Positions 42,213 through 45,232 of a stretch of 45,232 nucleotides of DNA are shown piece by piece. Every line of letters begins with the position of its first letter. The first letter of the stretch is position 1. Both the position numbers and the translations under genes were made by a program. The notes under the pieces are model-generated. The model did not search any database. It saw only the letters and a program-made list of their open reading frames with translations, and was not told where the DNA came from. The DNA is from Gemmataceae bacterium (GTDB lineage Bacteria > Planctomycetota > Planctomycetia > Gemmatales > Gemmataceae). The DNA lies in contig JAQGHQ010000149.1 of NCBI GenBank assembly GCA_028288765.1, forward strand, positions 1 through 45,232, given 5' to 3'.

Positions 42213-43673
42213 TTACAGCCCAGCGCCGAAGTCGTCGTCGTCGTCGGCGGGCTTTGGGACGACCGGCTTTGGGGCGACCGGCTTTGGGGCGACCGGCTTA
42301 GGAGCGGCCGGCCTGGGTGTCGCCGCGGGCTTCGGGGCCTGCGCCTCCGGCGCGACGGCCGGAATCGGTTCGGCCGGCTTGCGCCGGGACCCGGTTCGGG
42401 ACCCGCCCGCCGCGCCACGACCTCGCTTCGGCTCGGCGGCCGGCTTCGCCTGGCCGCCGACTGGCTTCGCCACGGTGGGGGAGGGCACCGGTTGAGCCCG
42501 TGGCGCGGGAGCGCGTTTCGCGGGAGCCGTGACCGGCTTCGCGGGAGGCGGGGCGGGAACTGGCTTCCGCGGGGCGTAGGACGGGACCTCGTCGAGGTCG
42601 TCGAACACTTCGATGTCCTCGACCAGCTCCCGGCCGAGCGGCCGCCGGGTCGCTTCCGGGACCGCCGGTTCGGCCTCGACGGGAGGGGGAGGGGGCAGGC
42701 GCGGCGGCGCGGGTTGGTCCACGGGAGGAGGTGGCGGGGCGGGCCGGCCGCCCCGTGCCCGCTCGGCGGGTGGAGCGGCCCGGCCGGAATCCCGGCTCCC
42801 GCGGTTCCCGTTCCGCTCCCGCGGCTCTTTCCGCTCCTCCGCCGGGGCGAGCTTTGCCGCCTTGGCCGGGCCGCCGGGCTCGGCCGCCCCGGTCGTGGAC
42901 TTCATCTCCAGCCCGAACCGGGTGACGACGTGCATGCCGCTGCCCTTGTGCTTGTCCAGCTCGATCAGGCCCTCCTTCTGGGCGTCCTCCAGCAGCTCGC
43001 TGAACGTCCGGTAGCCGAAGTACTCCTCGTTGAACGAGGGCTTCTTCCGCTTGATCGTGTCCTTGACCATCGACGAGTAGATGACCTCCTTGTTCTCCCG
43101 GCGGAGGGCGAGGAGGGAGTCGAGCAGCAGGGCGAACACCTTCCGCTTCTTCTCCGGGATCTGCTCGTTCACCGCGACCGGGGTGATCGGGGCCCGGTCG
43201 AGGTCCTCGTAATAAATGAACTCGTCGCAGTTGTCGCGGAGAAGGTCGGACGTGGCGTCGACCAGCCCGAGCCCGATCACGTGCTTGCCGAGCTCCTTCA
43301 GCTTCGACACGAGGGGGGAGAAGTCGCTGTCCCCGGACACGATCACGAACGTGTCGATGTGGTCCTTCGAATAGGCCAGGTCGATCGCGTCCACGACCAG
43401 CCGGATGTCGGCCGAGTTCTTCCCGGACACGCCGCGGCGGGGGATCTCGACCAGTTCGATCGCCGCCTCGTGCAGGCCGCCGGTATACATCCCGAACCGG
43501 CTCCAGTCGGCGTACGCCTTTTTGGCGACGATCTTTCCCTTCTCGACGAGCCGTTCGAGGACCTTGTTGATCTCGAACCGGTCGCGGCGGTTGTTGAACC
43601 CCAGGCCCATGTTCTCGAAGTCAATGAACACGGCCAAGGACCGCTCGCCCTCGCCGCTGCGGTGAGCTTTCAT
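42213..43673 (-). CDS. NYN-domain (LabA/PIN-like) protein with LOTUS domain
   Basis: A 486-residue protein. Residues 10-165 are a NYN nuclease-type domain: 'SLAVFIDFENMGLGF' (first Asp), 'GKNSADIRLVVDAIDLAY', 'DTFVIVSGDSDFSPLVSKL', and 'HVIGLGLVDATSDLLRDNCD'. The acidic residues fit a metal-dependent RNase. Residues 180-260 resemble an OST-HTH/LOTUS RNA-binding domain ('KPSFNEEYFGYRTFSELLED'). The remaining 220 residues are Pro/Ala/Lys-rich with KPVAP repeats and end in a run of Asp, probably disordered. ATG 43673 has AGGGG ten bases upstream; the longer frame to 43733 is less likely. RNA turnover is the likely role, inferred from domains. Confidence 0.88.
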   Translation of the reverse strand: MKAHRSGEGERSLAVFIDFENMGLGFNNRRDRFEINKVLERLVEKGKIVAKKAYADWSRFGMYTGGLHEAAIELVEIPRRGVSGKNSADIRLVVDAIDLAYSKDHIDTFVIVSGDSDFSPLVSKLKELGKHVIGLGLVDATSDLLRDNCDEFIYYEDLDRAPITPVAVNEQIPEKKRKVFALLLDSLLALRRENKEVIYSSMVKDTIKRKKPSFNEEYFGYRTFSELLEDAQKEGLIELDKHKGSGMHVVTRFGLEMKSTTGAAEPGGPAKAAKLAPAEERKEPRERNGNRGSRDSGRAAPPAERARGGRPAPPPPPVDQPAPPRLPPPPPVEAEPAVPEATRRPLGRELVEDIEVFDDLDEVPSYAPRKPVPAPPPAKPVTAPAKRAPAPRAQPVPSPTVAKPVGGQAKPAAEPKRGRGAAGGSRTGSRRKPAEPIPAVAPEAQAPKPAATPRPAAPKPVAPKPVAPKPVVPKPADDDDDFGAGL

Positions 43674-43913
43674 CCCGTTGCGACCCCTGGAGAGGTTTTG
43701 CCGCCGCCTCCGGCAGACCGGCAGACCGGACATCCCTCGTCACCCCTATTGTGCGAAATCCCGGTCGGAGTTGACAATCTGTTCCCAAAAGGTTGATGGG
43801 GTTGTGCGGTCCGGCCGGCTGTTATAACCGCCCCGGACCGGCTTTCCGGACCGTCCCCCCGGCCTACAACGTACCCACATTCCGGTTCGTGGGATTACCC
43901 GAGGGCGTCAACA

Positions 43914-44672
43914 ATGTCGGCGAACATGTTCCGGCTGGACGGGAAGGTGGCGGTGGTGACCGGGGGCGGGCAGGGGATCGGCGAGGCGATCTGCCGGCGG
44001 CTCGCGGCGGCCGGGGCGAAGGTCGGCGTGTTCGACATGTCCGAGCCGAACGCCCGGCGGGTGGCGGGGGAGGTCGGTGGCGTCCCGATGGTCGGCGACC
44101 TGACGAAGGAGGCGGACCTGGACCGGGTGTTCGCGGAGGTCACTGCCGCCGCGGGGCCGGTGGACGTGCTCGTGAACAACGCCGGGGTGGCGAGCCGAAA
44201 GGGCCGCGACGTCCCGATCTGGGAGAGCGTGCGGGAAGACTGGGAGTTCGTGTTCAACATCAACGTGACCGGCCTGGTCCTCTGCTGCAAGGCGGTCCTC
44301 CCGGGGATGATCGAGCGGCGGTACGGCCGGATCGTGAACATCGCCAGCATCGCGGGCAAGGAAGGGAACCCGAAGATGGGCCCGTATTCCGCGAGCAAGG
44401 CGGCGGTGATCGCCCTGACCAAGTCGCTGTCCAAAGAGCTGGTCGGGAAGGGGGACATCTGCGTGAACAGCGTGTCCCCGGCGGTCATCCAGACCCCGAT
44501 CCTCGATCAGCTCAACCAGGAACAGATCAACATGATGCTGAGCAAGATCCCACTCGGCCGGACCGGAAAGCCCGACGAGGTCGCCGCGCTCGTCCACTTC
44601 CTGAGCAGCGGCGAGTGCAGTTTTACCACCGGGTTCTGCTTCGACATCAGCGGCGGCCGGGCGACGTATTGA
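43914..44672 (+). CDS. Short-chain dehydrogenase/reductase, FabG-like
   Basis: A 252-residue classical SDR. The cofactor loop 'VAVVTGGGQGIGEAICRRLA' is at residues 12-31, 'DVLVNNAGVASRKG' (NNAG) is near residue 84, a Ser in 'IVNIASIAGKEG' near 145, and the catalytic YxxxK in 'YSASKAAVIAL' near 160; the C-terminus 'FTTGFCFDISGG' is standard. An acidic residue after the second strand ('VGVFDMSE') suggests NAD(H) preference. GAGGG lies eight bases before ATG 43914. Upstream are TTGACA (43771-43776) and TATAAC (43823-43828), but not at promoter spacing from each other. The substrate is unknown: fatty-acid, sugar or secondary alcohol oxidation are all possible. Confidence 0.9.
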   Translation: MSANMFRLDGKVAVVTGGGQGIGEAICRRLAAAGAKVGVFDMSEPNARRVAGEVGGVPMVGDLTKEADLDRVFAEVTAAAGPVDVLVNNAGVASRKGRDVPIWESVREDWEFVFNINVTGLVLCCKAVLPGMIERRYGRIVNIASIAGKEGNPKMGPYSASKAAVIALTKSLSKELVGKGDICVNSVSPAVIQTPILDQLNQEQINMMLSKIPLGRTGKPDEVAALVHFLSSGECSFTTGFCFDISGGRATY

Positions 44673-44743
44673 TACCGGATCGCACGGATCGGTTTTGTCG
44701 GGTGACCTCCCTGCACACGATGGGTGCTACCTCCCGGCCGGCC

Positions 44744-45232
44744 GCTTCAATTCGGCCACGGCGGTGAAGCCGTGGGTGACGCACGCTCTGGCTGAACGTG
44801 GGTGACACGTACTGCACGCTTCAATTCGGCCACGGCGGTGAAGCCGTGGGTGACCGCCACGACCAGTTGGACCCCGGCCGCCAGGTAGCGGCTTCAATTC
44901 GGCCACGGCGGTGAAGCCGTGGGTGACACCGACCCCGAGACCGGGGCCGTCCTGTGGAAGCGGCTTCAATTCGGCCACGGCGGTGAAGCCGTGGGTGACG
45001 CCACGATGACTGCGTGGACAACGTGAGCTATGCCGGCTTCAATTCGGCCACGGCGGTGAGGCCGTGGGTGAGGAGCGGCCTTGAGGTGCGGGTGGCGCTC
45101 GTCCGCCGGCTTCAATTCGGCCACGGCGGTGAGGCCGTGGGTGACTCTACCCCGACACCCGCACCGGACGCCGGAGGAAGGCTTCAATTCGGCCACGGCG
45201 GTGAGGCCGTGGGTGACGAGGAAGAGCCGGAG
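44744..45232 (-). CRISPR. CRISPR array, at least seven 37-base repeats
   Basis: Repeats start at 44744, 44818, 44891, 44963, 45036, 45109 and 45181, each 37 bases, with unrelated spacers of 35-37 bases; the array runs off the right edge. On the minus strand the repeat ends in ATTGAAGC, the usual 3' tag, so the array is probably read leftward with its leader beyond the window. Each repeat has a 7-bp stem, CCACGGC/GCCGTGG. The loop is GGTGAA in the four left repeats and GGTGAG in the three right ones; the 45036 repeat also ends in G for C. No cas gene is in the window, so the subtype is open. Confidence 0.97.

Noticed and set aside
43771..43828. TTGACA and TATAAC as one promoter for the FabG-like gene
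   Set aside because: The boxes are 46 bases apart, and neither has a good partner at 16-18 bases.
44727..45196. Small minus-strand frames across the CRISPR array
   Set aside because: They are translations of the repeats (recurring FTAVAELK-type blocks), not genes.

Overview
The window is high-GC bacterial DNA that most resembles a planctomycete of the Gemmata type. The pointers are an H4MPT-type C1 gene set with a methenyl-H4MPT cyclohydrolase, a DUF1580-like protein next to an excisionase, integrase and AAA ATPase, and very large HEAT-repeat proteins. The taxonomic call is an inference from gene content.

Region A (1-12.3 kb) looks like the tRNA-proximal end of an integrated genomic island. 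A tyrosine recombinase (10868-12103) lies just beyond the 3' end of a tRNA-Phe gene (12253-12325), with a small MerR/excisionase-type protein, an AAA ATPase, a DUF1580-like protein and a large unknown protein with a C-terminal winged helix. Further left is a minus-strand operon with nearly all genes joined by ATGA overlaps: a helicase-like protein with no visible P-loop, a group II-like reverse transcriptase (RT) with YADN in place of YADD, and four small uncharacterised proteins. Past a strongly structured 430-base gap comes a KilA-N-like gene that runs off the left edge. The far boundary of the island is not in the window.

Region B (12.4-20.6 kb, minus strand) holds a membrane protein and a surface-sugar cassette: a methyltransferase, a split transketolase, an NAD-dependent sugar epimerase, and an HldE-like cytidylyltransferase/kinase with the two domains in the reverse of the E. 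coli order. A helix-turn-helix gene whose 3' half runs into repeat-derived sequence follows. Region B ends in a gap containing a MITE-like element with an 8-base target duplication and a second element with 16-base inverted ends.

Region C (21.3-34.7 kb, plus strand) is the most interesting part: a five-gene operon ending in a retron-type RT (NAxxH, YADD and VTGL motifs). Its partners are a BRCT protein, a 2172-residue WD40/HEAT protein, a two-helix membrane peptide and a winged-helix/SWIM/WGR protein. A 29-bp-stem hairpin lies directly upstream of the RT and is a candidate retron RNA, although it resembles a common intergenic repeat. BRCT and WGR domains are known from DNA-break sensing, so an anti-phage or DNA-damage role is my inference.

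Region D (34.8-42.0 kb, minus strand) is a tightly packed cluster for tetrahydromethanopterin-linked C1 metabolism: a PTPS-like enzyme, a CitG-like enzyme, two ATP-grasp enzymes, Mch, and a fused transporter/spermidine synthase-like protein. Then come a NYN-LOTUS RNase-like protein and a FabG-like reductase. Region E (44744 to the right edge) is a CRISPR array of at least seven 37-base repeats. It is read from the minus strand and no cas gene lies in the window.
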